From NCBI GenBank assembly GCA_014378615.1, contig JACMNI010000032.1, positions 1 through 34,197 on the forward strand: DNA of 34,197 nucleotides, read 5' to 3'. A program made the translations under genes and the position numbers. This document shows positions 1 to 8,718 of the stretch, piece by piece. Numbering within the stretch: position 1 is the stretch's first letter; each line of letters begins with the position of its first letter. The notes beneath the pieces are model-generated. The model saw only the letters and a list, made by a program, of their open reading frames with translations, ran no database searches and was not told the origin of the DNA. The DNA is from Candidatus Saccharimonadota bacterium (GTDB taxonomy: Bacteria; Patescibacteriota; Saccharimonadia; Saccharimonadales; UBA4665).

Positions 1-70
1 CGACGACTCGGATGGCTGTGGTACCGATGTCCAAGCCAAAGAAGTCTGATACCCCACTCAGTATATTCAT
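1..70 (-). CDS. pilM: Type IV pilus assembly protein PilM, N-terminal fragment (runs off window)
   Basis: Reverse complement from 70 reads MNILSGVSDFFGLDIGTTAIRVV; the FGLDIGTTAIRVV motif is typical of the PilM actin-like ATPase N-terminus. Not in the ORF track because it is truncated. Confidence 0.8.
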   Translation of the reverse strand, partial: MNILSGVSDFFGLDIGTTAIRVV

Positions 71-108
71 ATTAGTTTCAAGTATACCATAAGCGTTTCA
101 GGAACTGC

Positions 109-2394
109 CTACAAAGTTGGCGGCAAACTTTTAATACTGTCCGGCTTATTGGCCTTGGTTTTAAATACTGGCTTGCCCAAGAAAAATTCTGGGGTGTAAT
201 TAACCTCTTCGGCTACATTGGCGCTGCCCTTGCCTTCTGTAAGTGCGGCGTCTTTTAGTGTTCCAGTTGTTCGCTGCAAAACTATGCGTTGCGCTATAAG
301 GGCACCGCGCACAGTGAGTTTGTCTTTACATTTATCGACTACATCCAGTGTTATCGGGTTGCCGTTAGCGCTTTTGCGACAAGTATAAATCCTTCCGCTG
401 TCGGCAATTAGAGTTCCTGTGCTGTCATAACGAGGCTGAGCAATATACAAGCCGTCCATCTGTTTTACATTATCGCCAACATAAATATTGCCTCGGACAA
501 TGATGGACAAGTAAGGAATAGTGTTAAGGCTGCCCCAGCCGGTACTGTACTCAATGTTGTCGGTTATTATGACATCTCCATCTACAAATAGCGTGCTGCG
601 ATTAGAAATAAGACCACCGGGTTTAACTTTCACCGAAGCGCCACCTGGATTTCGGCGCAGCTGGGTGCCATTTGGAATATCGTTGTTTAGGTCTACGATA
701 CCGTTACTTGTATTGATTGCAATTTTGCTGCTGTTAGCGGCGTCATATTGCATATCGGTAAAGTAGTCTGGGGCACAATAGCCTTTAGCGTCGTCAGTAC
801 TAAAATTACTTTTCCCGCCAAAATCAGTGCCCGCTACTGGAGCAGTATTGGCGAATGTGAGGCCTGATGGTTGCACAGGGCTTGGACCGGGCAAAGTGCG
901 TAAATCGGCTGAAGCCACACCATCGACATTCATCATGGCAATGGCGGCCAGTTGAGTGCCTGCTCCACCTTTGCCAAGCTTGAAGTTTCCAAGTAGGCGG
1001 CCCTTACTAATACCCACGTCTGCATCGTCACACGTACCATCGAGTCGCTTAAAGCTGCCACCAGTGAAGATATCGCCTCCGTAAGCTTTGAAATATGGTT
1101 TGCGGCCTACAACTAAAGTTTCTGTACACGTTATTGGCGCACTAAAATCTGGTCCCGACAAGGTATAGGTAACTGAATAGGGACCGTACGGCAGTGGACT
1201 TGCGTTTATCTGAGACGAGGTTATTGTACCGCCGCTGGCAGTAAAAGGAACGTTATTAGCGGTCACAGGTCCCGGACCGACAACATTAATTGAATCTACA
1301 GCCGGGCTTGGAGTTATTAAGCCCGTGTAGCCAAAATTGACGTTGAAAGTAAATGGCTCACTTTCATCGGGTGCGCCTGAAGTGTTAAGCCCCCCGCAGG
1401 TTCGTCTTGCCCGACAGGTACCGTCACCGGGTAAGTCCATATCAGTGGGTGCAGGATACTGCGTACCAGGTATATTGCTGCAAAGATCAGGTATTTCTGG
1501 TACAAGTTCCAGACTAAGATCATAATATTGTTCTTCGCACTCCCCGTACGACACGCTATTTAAACCCGCCCTTTGTACTAATGCGCCCGACGGCGCATAG
1601 CAGCTTTCGCGGCGAGCAGAGCCAGAAAGAGCGTGGTAACTAGCAATACCCTGAAAGTACATCCTTACGTTTATTGTAGTAGGAGTGATTATCGGTGGAG
1701 TAGTGTACGTTACCGGAACTGCACCAGCAAACCAGTAACGGCTAGTATTGTCTCGATATATCCTTAGTTCGCGGTTACTACTAGCAAAATTAATGGTGCC
1801 TGAACCACCTGTAACATCAAATCGCGTAATTAAAGTGCGTACATCTACCAAGGCCGGTCGCATATTAGTAGATCCAATGGCATTTGGAAATCGGTCATTG
1901 GCATCTGTCGGCGTTACCCAGCGGCTGTTATCGTCTGCAATTACTCCAGCGGCAGATGCGGGAGCGGCTCCGGCAGTCGTAGTGGATGGGTATAAGTCAG
2001 CAGCTACTAGGCTAGCGCATAAAAAACTCATTGAATTTACTTGCATATCGACTGAGGTAGAGCCATACGCAACCGTAGTAGGAGTGATGTTATTTGGCCT
2101 TCCCGCTGCAGACAACCAGGTCTGGCCATTATAAGACGCTCCGCCCCCACCGGGAGCTCCATTAATAATCTGCCTCAATTTATAGCTACTGGAACGATAG
2201 CTCGACAGATAATTGCGGCACTCATTATCCATCTCGAAGGCCCGTCCAACACCTGCATCTAAATTTGAGTTAATATAAGCTGTGGAGTATAGAGCGTGGG
2301 CGTTACCACTCGAGAAAATAGCCGTCCAAACTAAGGCTGCAAAAATGATCTTTAACGACCCCACTACTAGCGAGTTTTTACGTATTTCGTTCAC
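109..2394 (-). CDS. Large secreted/pilus-associated protein of unknown function (761 aa), N-terminal hydrophobic segment
   Basis: Long ORF, GTG start overlapping the upstream stop (GTGA at 2391-2394), immediately upstream of pilM; N-terminal signal/TM segment, Ser/Thr/Gly-rich ectodomain with scattered Cys. Confidence 0.8.
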   Translation of the reverse strand: MNEIRKNSLVVGSLKIIFAALVWTAIFSSGNAHALYSTAYINSNLDAGVGRAFEMDNECRNYLSSYRSSSYKLRQIINGAPGGGGASYNGQTWLSAAGRPNNITPTTVAYGSTSVDMQVNSMSFLCASLVAADLYPSTTTAGAAPASAAGVIADDNSRWVTPTDANDRFPNAIGSTNMRPALVDVRTLITRFDVTGGSGTINFASSNRELRIYRDNTSRYWFAGAVPVTYTTPPIITPTTINVRMYFQGIASYHALSGSARRESCYAPSGALVQRAGLNSVSYGECEEQYYDLSLELVPEIPDLCSNIPGTQYPAPTDMDLPGDGTCRARRTCGGLNTSGAPDESEPFTFNVNFGYTGLITPSPAVDSINVVGPGPVTANNVPFTASGGTITSSQINASPLPYGPYSVTYTLSGPDFSAPITCTETLVVGRKPYFKAYGGDIFTGGSFKRLDGTCDDADVGISKGRLLGNFKLGKGGAGTQLAAIAMMNVDGVASADLRTLPGPSPVQPSGLTFANTAPVAGTDFGGKSNFSTDDAKGYCAPDYFTDMQYDAANSSKIAINTSNGIVDLNNDIPNGTQLRRNPGGASVKVKPGGLISNRSTLFVDGDVIITDNIEYSTGWGSLNTIPYLSIIVRGNIYVGDNVKQMDGLYIAQPRYDSTGTLIADSGRIYTCRKSANGNPITLDVVDKCKDKLTVRGALIAQRIVLQRTTGTLKDAALTEGKGSANVAEEVNYTPEFFLGKPVFKTKANKPDSIKSLPPTL

Positions 2395-2975
2395 GGCTGC
2401 CCTTTTTCTACCGCGGCATCAGCGGCCTGATTTAAATAACTGCTTTTCTTATTGGCAGCTTTTCGTTGTTCGGTAACACCTTTTTCGCGCTCTGTTACAA
2501 AGGTCACAATCTTTTTTAGCGTACTTGGGTCGTACGTCTGTATTGTGAAATTAGTACTATAACCAATCTTTGGGTCATACACTTTATTTAAAGCCTCTAA
2601 GTAACGTTGAGCAGCCGCTTCGTCGCCCGTAGCGGCGGCAGAACGCGTAAGTATAAACAGGCAGTTGGGGTCTAATTCGTAGTTCTTTGTTTTAGTAATT
2701 TGGCTTTCTAGTTGTGATAGTGCTGTTAAGTCGTTTTTATTAAGTGCCCCGCTCGCATCTTTTATTACCTCAACACTGCATATTCCAACCCTAGCCTTTA
2801 TACCAGAATCAGCCACATAAGATTCTTGAGCCTTCATGTATAAAATAGCTGCGACAGCGCCCACGATCAAAAGCAGGATAAAAATAAGCTTTTTCCTAGC
2901 CAATAACACTCTGAATCGACCGAAGTTACGCGGTCCGTTAGAATTATCACCTCCACCTACGAACGTTTCAGACAC
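2391..2975 (-). CDS. Small single-TM protein (194 aa) in the pilM-associated operon
   Basis: TM segment KLIFILLLIVGAVAAILYM; GTG start with upstream GGAG; 4-nt overlap with the downstream 761-aa gene. Confidence 0.75.
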   Translation of the reverse strand: MSETFVGGGDNSNGPRNFGRFRVLLARKKLIFILLLIVGAVAAILYMKAQESYVADSGIKARVGICSVEVIKDASGALNKNDLTALSQLESQITKTKNYELDPNCLFILTRSAAATGDEAAAQRYLEALNKVYDPKIGYSTNFTIQTYDPSTLKKIVTFVTEREKGVTEQRKAANKKSSYLNQAADAAVEKGQP

Positions 2976-3164
2976 CTATATCTCCACCGCTCTACTCGAT
3001 TGATCCTTTTTGAAAGTATAGCAAAGTGCTTGTGATTATTAAACATGCAGGTCAGCGACATCAATTTTACGATTTGTAAAATTTCTCATAGTTATTTGTT
3101 AATTACTTCGCTTAACTGATGGAGTAACAATATCTAACTACCGCCATAAATCAAAGGAGAAATC

Positions 3165-3908
3165 ATGAGTCAATTTAATATTGAACGCTCGCTGCAAACA
3201 TCGGCCGACAAAGTATTTGCATTCCTTCCCGCCTTGCTAGGAGCCATACTATTTTTAGTAATCGGCTACTTTGTAGCTAAAACTATTCAGAAAGTAGTGC
3301 AAAAAGCTCTCGGCAAAGCCCGCTTCGACCGCGCCCTACACACTTCCCCAGCCGGCAAGCTGCTCGACAGACTGTTCGAAAGCCCAACAGCGGTAGTTGG
3401 TAAGCTAGTTTTCTACACAATATTCCTATTGTTTATATCATTTGCCGTCTCGGCCCTCAATATTCCTACGTTAAATGCCATCATGACGGGAATCTTCACC
3501 TACATTCCTAAAATTATTGCTTCAGTAATCATCTTCCTAGTTGCCAGTGCAATTACGGGCGGGGCTGAAGTATTTATTAGGCGTGTACTCGGCAAGAGCC
3601 CTATGGCCAAGATTGTAGGCGCCGTACTGCCAGTAATTACTATGTCAATTGCCATCTTCATGATTTTAAACCAGCTCGAGATTGCCCCAGCTATCGTCAA
3701 CATAACTTACACCGCTATCTTGGGCGCCATGTCACTTGGGCTAGCCCTGGCCTTTGGTCTAGGTGGCCGTGACGTCGCTTCGCAGATTCTAAGCCAAGCC
3801 TACGAGAGTGCTCAAGCCAACGCACCGATGGTAAAAGATGAAGCCCGCCGCGCCAAAGAAAACACTACGAAGCTTGCCCAGCAAGCCCGCGACAAAGCCC
3901 AACAATAA
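3165..3908 (+). CDS. Mechanosensitive-channel-like membrane protein with conserved TM helix repeats (MscS-related TM_helix family)
   Basis: LPALLGAILFLVIGYFVAKTIQKVVQKALGKARFDRAL motif; AAAGGAG RBS before ATG. Confidence 0.8.
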   Translation: MSQFNIERSLQTSADKVFAFLPALLGAILFLVIGYFVAKTIQKVVQKALGKARFDRALHTSPAGKLLDRLFESPTAVVGKLVFYTIFLLFISFAVSALNIPTLNAIMTGIFTYIPKIIASVIIFLVASAITGGAEVFIRRVLGKSPMAKIVGAVLPVITMSIAIFMILNQLEIAPAIVNITYTAILGAMSLGLALAFGLGGRDVASQILSQAYESAQANAPMVKDEARRAKENTTKLAQQARDKAQQ

Positions 3909-4000
3909 CTTGCAACTGTCCCCCACCTGTTCAATAACTTTTCTAACTGCAAGACCAACCATTACCGAGCATACTTACACAGGTAATTAAGGAGGACACT

Positions 4001-4138
4001 ATGAGTTTAATGGATGACGCCAGTAAAGAAATAAAAGACCACAAAGACGAGGCAATGTCGCTCGAAGAAAAAATGAAGCATCGACGCGAACAGCAAAGCG
4101 ACCAGCAGACTAATACGCAAAAAGACAGCCAAGAGTAA
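4001..4138 (+). CDS. Small hydrophilic charged protein (45 aa)
   Basis: ORF MSLMDDASKEIKDHKDEAMSLEEKMKHRREQQSDQQTNTQKDSQE preceded by strong RBS AAGGAGG; below the ORF-track length cutoff. Confidence 0.65.
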   Translation: MSLMDDASKEIKDHKDEAMSLEEKMKHRREQQSDQQTNTQKDSQE

Positions 4139-4482
4139 GCTTTGGTACGAATTATAAAATAGCCCCTTGAACTCTAGAATTACCTAGAAGTACTGAACCC
4201 TGTTGAAATGGGTGCGTTATAAATTTATCTATAGGTATAAAAAAGACGCAACCATACCTTTCAAACCGACCTTTTCCATGCCGCCACTAGATAAAAGAAC
4301 CCTTGGTTACACTCCTCGATACATAAAGGAGCTTCAAAGATCCATTAGTAGTAACTGACGACTTACCTCAGCCAAGTACTTCAAACAGTCTCATTAGTCT
4401 TTTGCACACAAAGTCTGTGGGAATCATTACTCTGGGTATCAATCCACAGGTATATACTTATTGCGTAAACAAAGAGCCTTCC

Positions 4483-5622
4483 ATGATAAAAAAATTTACA
4501 GTCAAGATTGACCAATCCGCACTTGATGACCTTAATGAGCGCCTTAATCGTACCCGCTGGCCAGATGAGCCAGCCCACATGGACTGGAATATGGGTACAA
4601 GTACAAGTTACCTCAAAGAATTAGTGGCATATTGGAAAAACCACTACGACTGGCGCAAGCACGAAGCTGAGATAAATAAGTTTCCACAGTTTATGACGTC
4701 TATTGATGGCCATAACATTCATTTCATACATGTTAAAGGTAAGAACAAATCAGCTAAGCCTCTTCTGCTATTACATGGTTGGCCGGATAGTTTTTATCGA
4801 TTCCATAAAATAATATCGCTACTTACAGAACCCGAGAAACATGGAGGAAATGCTGACAGCGCCTATGATGTTGTCATTCCTTCGTTCCCTGGATATGGTT
4901 TTTCGTCACACGATACAGTTAGTAGTAGCAAAGCAGCAGAGCTTATTGTGGAACTTATGACCAAAGAACTTGGTTACGATGCATATATGGTAGCGGGTGG
5001 AGATATGGGAACTCGTATTGCAAAAGCTATGGCGATTGCACACCCTGAGGCCATGCTAGCCCTGCACTTAACCGATGCCGATTACCCTACTGGACAGGAA
5101 AATCCTGAAACCATGACAAAGAATGAACAAGAATTTGCTAAATATATTCAAGGTTGGTGGATGATGAATGGAATTTATGCCATGATGCACAGTACTAAAC
5201 CTCAAACTTTGGCTCCGGCGTTGAATGACTCGCCAGTAGGCCTGGCGTCATGGATGATTAGCTTTATTGATATTGGGGCTAAAGACCATGATGTTGAGGG
5301 AGCAGTTGGTGGTCGCGATGAGCTTCTCACGCTTATTATGATAAATTGGCTTACTCAAAATTCAGGCCCTGCGATTCGGATGTATGCCCTCGATGCCTTT
5401 GAAAAATACCAAAAGCCAGGTGGCCCAAGCCCAGAACCAAAGAGTAAAGTTCCTGCAGCGCTTGCGATATTCCCACGAGAAGCTCCAACACCGGAAGATT
5501 GGGGCAAGCGTTCACTAAATCTTCAAAGCTTTACTAAAATGGAAAAAGGAGGTCATTTTGCCGCTCTTGAGCTACCTGAGGAATATACTAAAGAACTGCG
5601 CAAATTCTTTGCTGACTACTGA
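4483..5622 (+). CDS. Epoxide hydrolase-like alpha/beta hydrolase (EHN domain plus alpha/beta fold)
   Basis: N-terminal MIKKFTVKIDQSALDDLNERLNRTRWPDEP is typical of the epoxide hydrolase N-terminal domain; LLLLHGWPDSFYRF and PSFPGYGFS motifs. Start at 4483 preferred over the 4402 start in the track. Confidence 0.85.
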   Translation: MIKKFTVKIDQSALDDLNERLNRTRWPDEPAHMDWNMGTSTSYLKELVAYWKNHYDWRKHEAEINKFPQFMTSIDGHNIHFIHVKGKNKSAKPLLLLHGWPDSFYRFHKIISLLTEPEKHGGNADSAYDVVIPSFPGYGFSSHDTVSSSKAAELIVELMTKELGYDAYMVAGGDMGTRIAKAMAIAHPEAMLALHLTDADYPTGQENPETMTKNEQEFAKYIQGWWMMNGIYAMMHSTKPQTLAPALNDSPVGLASWMISFIDIGAKDHDVEGAVGGRDELLTLIMINWLTQNSGPAIRMYALDAFEKYQKPGGPSPEPKSKVPAALAIFPREAPTPEDWGKRSLNLQSFTKMEKGGHFAALELPEEYTKELRKFFADY

Positions 5623-5684
5623 ACAAATAACACTTCACCTCAAAAAAACCTTACTGCCATTTTCGTCGGAACTATTACCTCTGT

Positions 5685-5690
5685 TACAAT
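5685..5690 (+). promoter_or_regulatory. Extended -10-like element (TGtTACAAT) 8 nt before ychF ATG
   Basis: TGTTACAAT-aagtatct-ATG. Confidence 0.55.
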
Positions 5691-5698
5691 AAGTATCT

Positions 5699-6784
5699 AT
5701 GAGCAATATTTCATGTGGCATTGTTGGCCTACCAAATGTGGGCAAATCAACCCTTTTTAATGCCCTGACGGGTAGTAATATTTTGGCGGCTAATTATCCG
5801 TTCGCTACTATTGACCCCAATACCGGTATCGTCCCTGTTCCAGATCATCGGCTTGGCAAATTAGAGGCGCTGTATAGCGCTAAAAAAGTGGTGCCCGCGA
5901 CGGTTACTTTCGTGGACATTGCCGGCCTGGTAGCCGGGGCTAGTCAGGGCGAGGGCTTGGGAAACCAATTCCTCGGACACATTCGTAGCACCAACGCCAT
6001 TGTTCAGGTGGTGCGGGCCTTTAGTGACGACAATGTTATTCATGTCGACACCGAGCATGATCCCAAGAAAGATATTGACGTTATTAATACCGAACTGGTT
6101 ATTGCCGATCTGCAGACCGTTCAGAAGCGCCTGCCCCGAATAGAAAAGGAAGCCCGGGCCAACCCTAAACTTAAGCCGTTAGCCGATGTGTACCAGCAAG
6201 TACACAATTTACTTGATGCCGGCACGCCGGTATGGGCTGACCCCTCAATTGACCGCGAACTTATAGCCGACCTACAACTGCTTACAGCTAAGCCAGTTAT
6301 TTATTTATTCAACCTCGATGAAGCCGGTCTGGGTGACGCTGCCAAGCAGCAGGAACTGCGCGATCTTGTAGCGCCGTCGACGGCCCTGTTTGTCTGCGCT
6401 AAATTAGAAAGCGAATTAAAAGATTTAGACGTCGGCGACGCTAAAGAACTGCTAGAGAGTTACGGCCAAAGCGAATCGGGCTTGCTACAACTTATTCACG
6501 CTACCTACACTACCCTTGGTCTGCAAAGCTACTTAACGGCTGGCGAACAGGAAGTCCGGGCCTGGACTATTGCCGCGGGAGCCACTGCCCCGCAAGCGGC
6601 TGGCGTTATTCACGGTGACTTTGAGCGCGGCTTTATTGCGGCAGAAGTGGTTGCAGCCACCGATTTACTGAGTGCCGGATCTCTCGCCGCCGCTAAAGCT
6701 GCTGGCAAGGTGCGTACCGAAGGTAAAACCTACGTTATGCAGCCCGACGACGTTGTTGAGTTCCGTTTTAACGTATCTAAATAG
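5699..6784 (+). CDS. ychF: Redox-regulated ATPase/GTPase YchF
   Basis: GIVGLPNVGKSTLFNALT P-loop, DIAGLVAGASQGEGLGNQFL, C-terminal TGS-like FERGFIAAEV...YVMQPDDVVEFRFNV. Confidence 0.95.
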   Translation: MSNISCGIVGLPNVGKSTLFNALTGSNILAANYPFATIDPNTGIVPVPDHRLGKLEALYSAKKVVPATVTFVDIAGLVAGASQGEGLGNQFLGHIRSTNAIVQVVRAFSDDNVIHVDTEHDPKKDIDVINTELVIADLQTVQKRLPRIEKEARANPKLKPLADVYQQVHNLLDAGTPVWADPSIDRELIADLQLLTAKPVIYLFNLDEAGLGDAAKQQELRDLVAPSTALFVCAKLESELKDLDVGDAKELLESYGQSESGLLQLIHATYTTLGLQSYLTAGEQEVRAWTIAAGATAPQAAGVIHGDFERGFIAAEVVAATDLLSAGSLAAAKAAGKVRTEGKTYVMQPDDVVEFRFNVSK

Positions 6785-6787
6785 GGT

Positions 6788-7882
6788 TTAGGCGCCGGCT
6801 ATTTGGGTGGTATTCGGCACGATGGTGGCAGCGGTTTTTAGAGTTGCCTGTTTAGGTAGGCCGTTGAATTTCCTGGTTCGTAGTAAAGCGGGTAGCTTGG
6901 CGTAAGCAATCCGCAACGGGTGGACTTCCATGTTTAGTAAGTTACGTGGTGTTTGCAAAGGCTTAATGGCAGCCCGCGCTTTCACACCCGCCCCAAAGAT
7001 TTCGCGGCGACCGGCTTCTACTAGGCTGGCAATGTCGTCTAAGGGCTTGTGAGCCACGGCTGGGCCTGGGGTGGTGGTAGGTTGCGGTGTCATAGTCGCG
7101 GCGGCCGGGGCCGGTGGCAACGGCACCATCTGCAAGGCTAACGAGGTGACGGTTGGCGCGACAGACGGTGCTGACGAAGCTATAGGTGCGGGTACAGCCG
7201 GTGTGGGCACTAATGGATCCATTGTATTCGCCGCCGCACTAGTGGGCTGCGATGCCTGGTATTGTTGCATGAGACTTTGGGCGTATAAAAAATCGGCCAG
7301 TTCAGGAGTGGGCTTTACGGGGGTTATCGCTTCGATAGCTGTAGGCTGGTTACCTTTACCAACTTTGGCTTCTTCTAGCTTACGCTGTAAATCTTCTTGT
7401 TGTTGGTGTTGGGCTAAGAGATAGGTTTGCAGTTGCTGATTAATACGTTCAAGGTGCTGCTGCTGGTTCTCGGCTGAGTTGGATTGCTCACGCTTTAGGT
7501 CGGCCATCTGGTGCTGAATATGATTAATCAGTTTACGTAATCGCTGTTGGTTAAAGCTAGTGAACTTCAAGTTCTTATTACCGGTACTAACATTTATACG
7601 GGCTCCCATTAAGCGGTGGCTGTAGTCTATCTGGTTAATCATATCGAAACGGAGATCTTCGACGGTTAAGAATTTGAGCGGTTTTTTATCAATGAGCAGT
7701 AAGCGGATGTTGGTGGCGCACAGCAGTGCAAAGCCACCTTCGTAGGTACCGTTAACGCATTCAAAAATCTTTTCGTCATCCATTAGGATGTTAGGGAGTT
7801 CGCTAATCTCGGCTTTACCCCACGAATGCGTGTTAAAGCGGATGTTTTTGAGCTGTTTCTCTACGGACTTCAAGCTGACCAT
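6788..7882 (-). CDS. PH-like (YokE-type bacterial PH) domain protein with Gln-rich coiled coil and Pro/Ala-rich region
   Basis: GTYEGGFALLCATNIRLLLIDKKPLKFLTVEDLRFDMINQIDYS resembles bacterial PH domains. Start moved to 7882 (GGGAGG upstream); a TACAAT -10-like box overlaps the ATG at 7912. Confidence 0.65.
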   Translation of the reverse strand: MVSLKSVEKQLKNIRFNTHSWGKAEISELPNILMDDEKIFECVNGTYEGGFALLCATNIRLLLIDKKPLKFLTVEDLRFDMINQIDYSHRLMGARINVSTGNKNLKFTSFNQQRLRKLINHIQHQMADLKREQSNSAENQQQHLERINQQLQTYLLAQHQQQEDLQRKLEEAKVGKGNQPTAIEAITPVKPTPELADFLYAQSLMQQYQASQPTSAAANTMDPLVPTPAVPAPIASSAPSVAPTVTSLALQMVPLPPAPAAATMTPQPTTTPGPAVAHKPLDDIASLVEAGRREIFGAGVKARAAIKPLQTPRNLLNMEVHPLRIAYAKLPALLRTRKFNGLPKQATLKTAATIVPNTTQIAGA

Positions 7883-7955
7883 GTGCGAGCACCTCCCGTT
7901 ATGTGAAGGCATTGTACCCTGTTTTGGGCGAGCACACCGTGAATTTGCTCACTAA

Positions 7956-7981
7956 ACATTTGTCAGTTTGATCACAAATGT
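7956..7981. promoter_or_regulatory. CRP-box-like inverted repeat in the divergent intergenic region upstream of the crp/fnr gene
   Basis: acatttgt-N10-acaaatgt, perfect 8-bp arms; core TGTCA-GTTTGA-TCACA differs from TGTGA-N6-TCACA at one position. Confidence 0.6.
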
Positions 7982-8027
7982 CATTTTTACAGATACGGAT
8001 AGCTGTAATAACAGATAATACCCAGAT

Positions 8028-8717
8028 ATGGACATTTCATCAAAACACACTCATACTGAATATATGTTGGCTACCCTCAAGCAAATGGCTGAGCTGGTGG
8101 AGGTCTTCCGATCTCGAGGAGTAAAACAGACGTACCGAAAAGGTGACTTTATTATCCGACCAGGCGAAGCCCCGTCTGGAGTGCACTACGTTTATTCGGG
8201 CTTAGTTAAAGCCTACGACATCACGAAGTACAACGAAGAAAACTTACTTATTATCCGAAAAGAAGACGAGGTCTTCCCCCTTATTTGGGCCCTGACTGGT
8301 CAAGAGCGGCAGGTGATTTATCAAGCCTTGGCGCCAACTGTTACGCTTTGCCTAAGCCGTGAAAACTTTCTGAAATACATTAATGAAAGTCCGCAGGCCA
8401 TGGCGCCACTCGTCGATATGACTATAGAAATGTATCGTCTCCACAGCGAACGAATCCTCAATTTAGAGTACCGCTCTGTGCGTGAGCGCATTATTTCATT
8501 TTTACTAACCATGAGCCAACGATTTGGCAAACAGACTCCAGACGGATTACTTATAGAAGCGCCCTTACGCCACCAGGATATCGCTAGCTCTGTTAACGCT
8601 ACCCGCGAGACCACCAGCCGCGAACTGTCGGCCCTTGAGCGTAAAGGCCTACTTACCAATAAGCAATCACTTATTCTCCTTAAAGACGTCGACGCCCTGC
8701 GGCACTACCTCAGTTAA
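8028..8717 (+). CDS. Crp/Fnr family transcriptional regulator
   Basis: cNMP-binding-like beta-roll region and C-terminal HTH RHQDIASSVNATRETTSRELSALERKGLL. Confidence 0.92.
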   Translation: MDISSKHTHTEYMLATLKQMAELVEVFRSRGVKQTYRKGDFIIRPGEAPSGVHYVYSGLVKAYDITKYNEENLLIIRKEDEVFPLIWALTGQERQVIYQALAPTVTLCLSRENFLKYINESPQAMAPLVDMTIEMYRLHSERILNLEYRSVRERIISFLLTMSQRFGKQTPDGLLIEAPLRHQDIASSVNATRETTSRELSALERKGLLTNKQSLILLKDVDALRHYLS

Positions 8718-8718
8718 C

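Noticed and set aside
521-766. Plus-strand ORF antisense to the 761-aa gene, and similar short antisense ORFs across the window (1748-2134, 7071-7424, 21570-22308, 22584-22943, etc.)
   Set aside because: Fully contained opposite well-supported CDSs, no RBS/promoter support, composition typical of shadow ORFs.
4402-4482. N-terminal extension of the epoxide hydrolase-like ORF (start 4402)
   Set aside because: Residues MHTKSVGIITLGINPQVYTYCVNKEPS do not match the family; conserved domain begins at Met 4483.
5622-5622. Alternative genetic code (UGA recoding as in Gracilibacteria/SR1)
   Set aside because: UGA serves as the stop codon (e.g. end of the epoxide hydrolase-like gene) and core proteins read through without in-frame UGA.
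7883-7912. Upstream ATG (7912) for the PH-domain gene
   Set aside because: A TACAAT -10-like element overlaps it, and GGGAGG lies upstream of ATG 7882.
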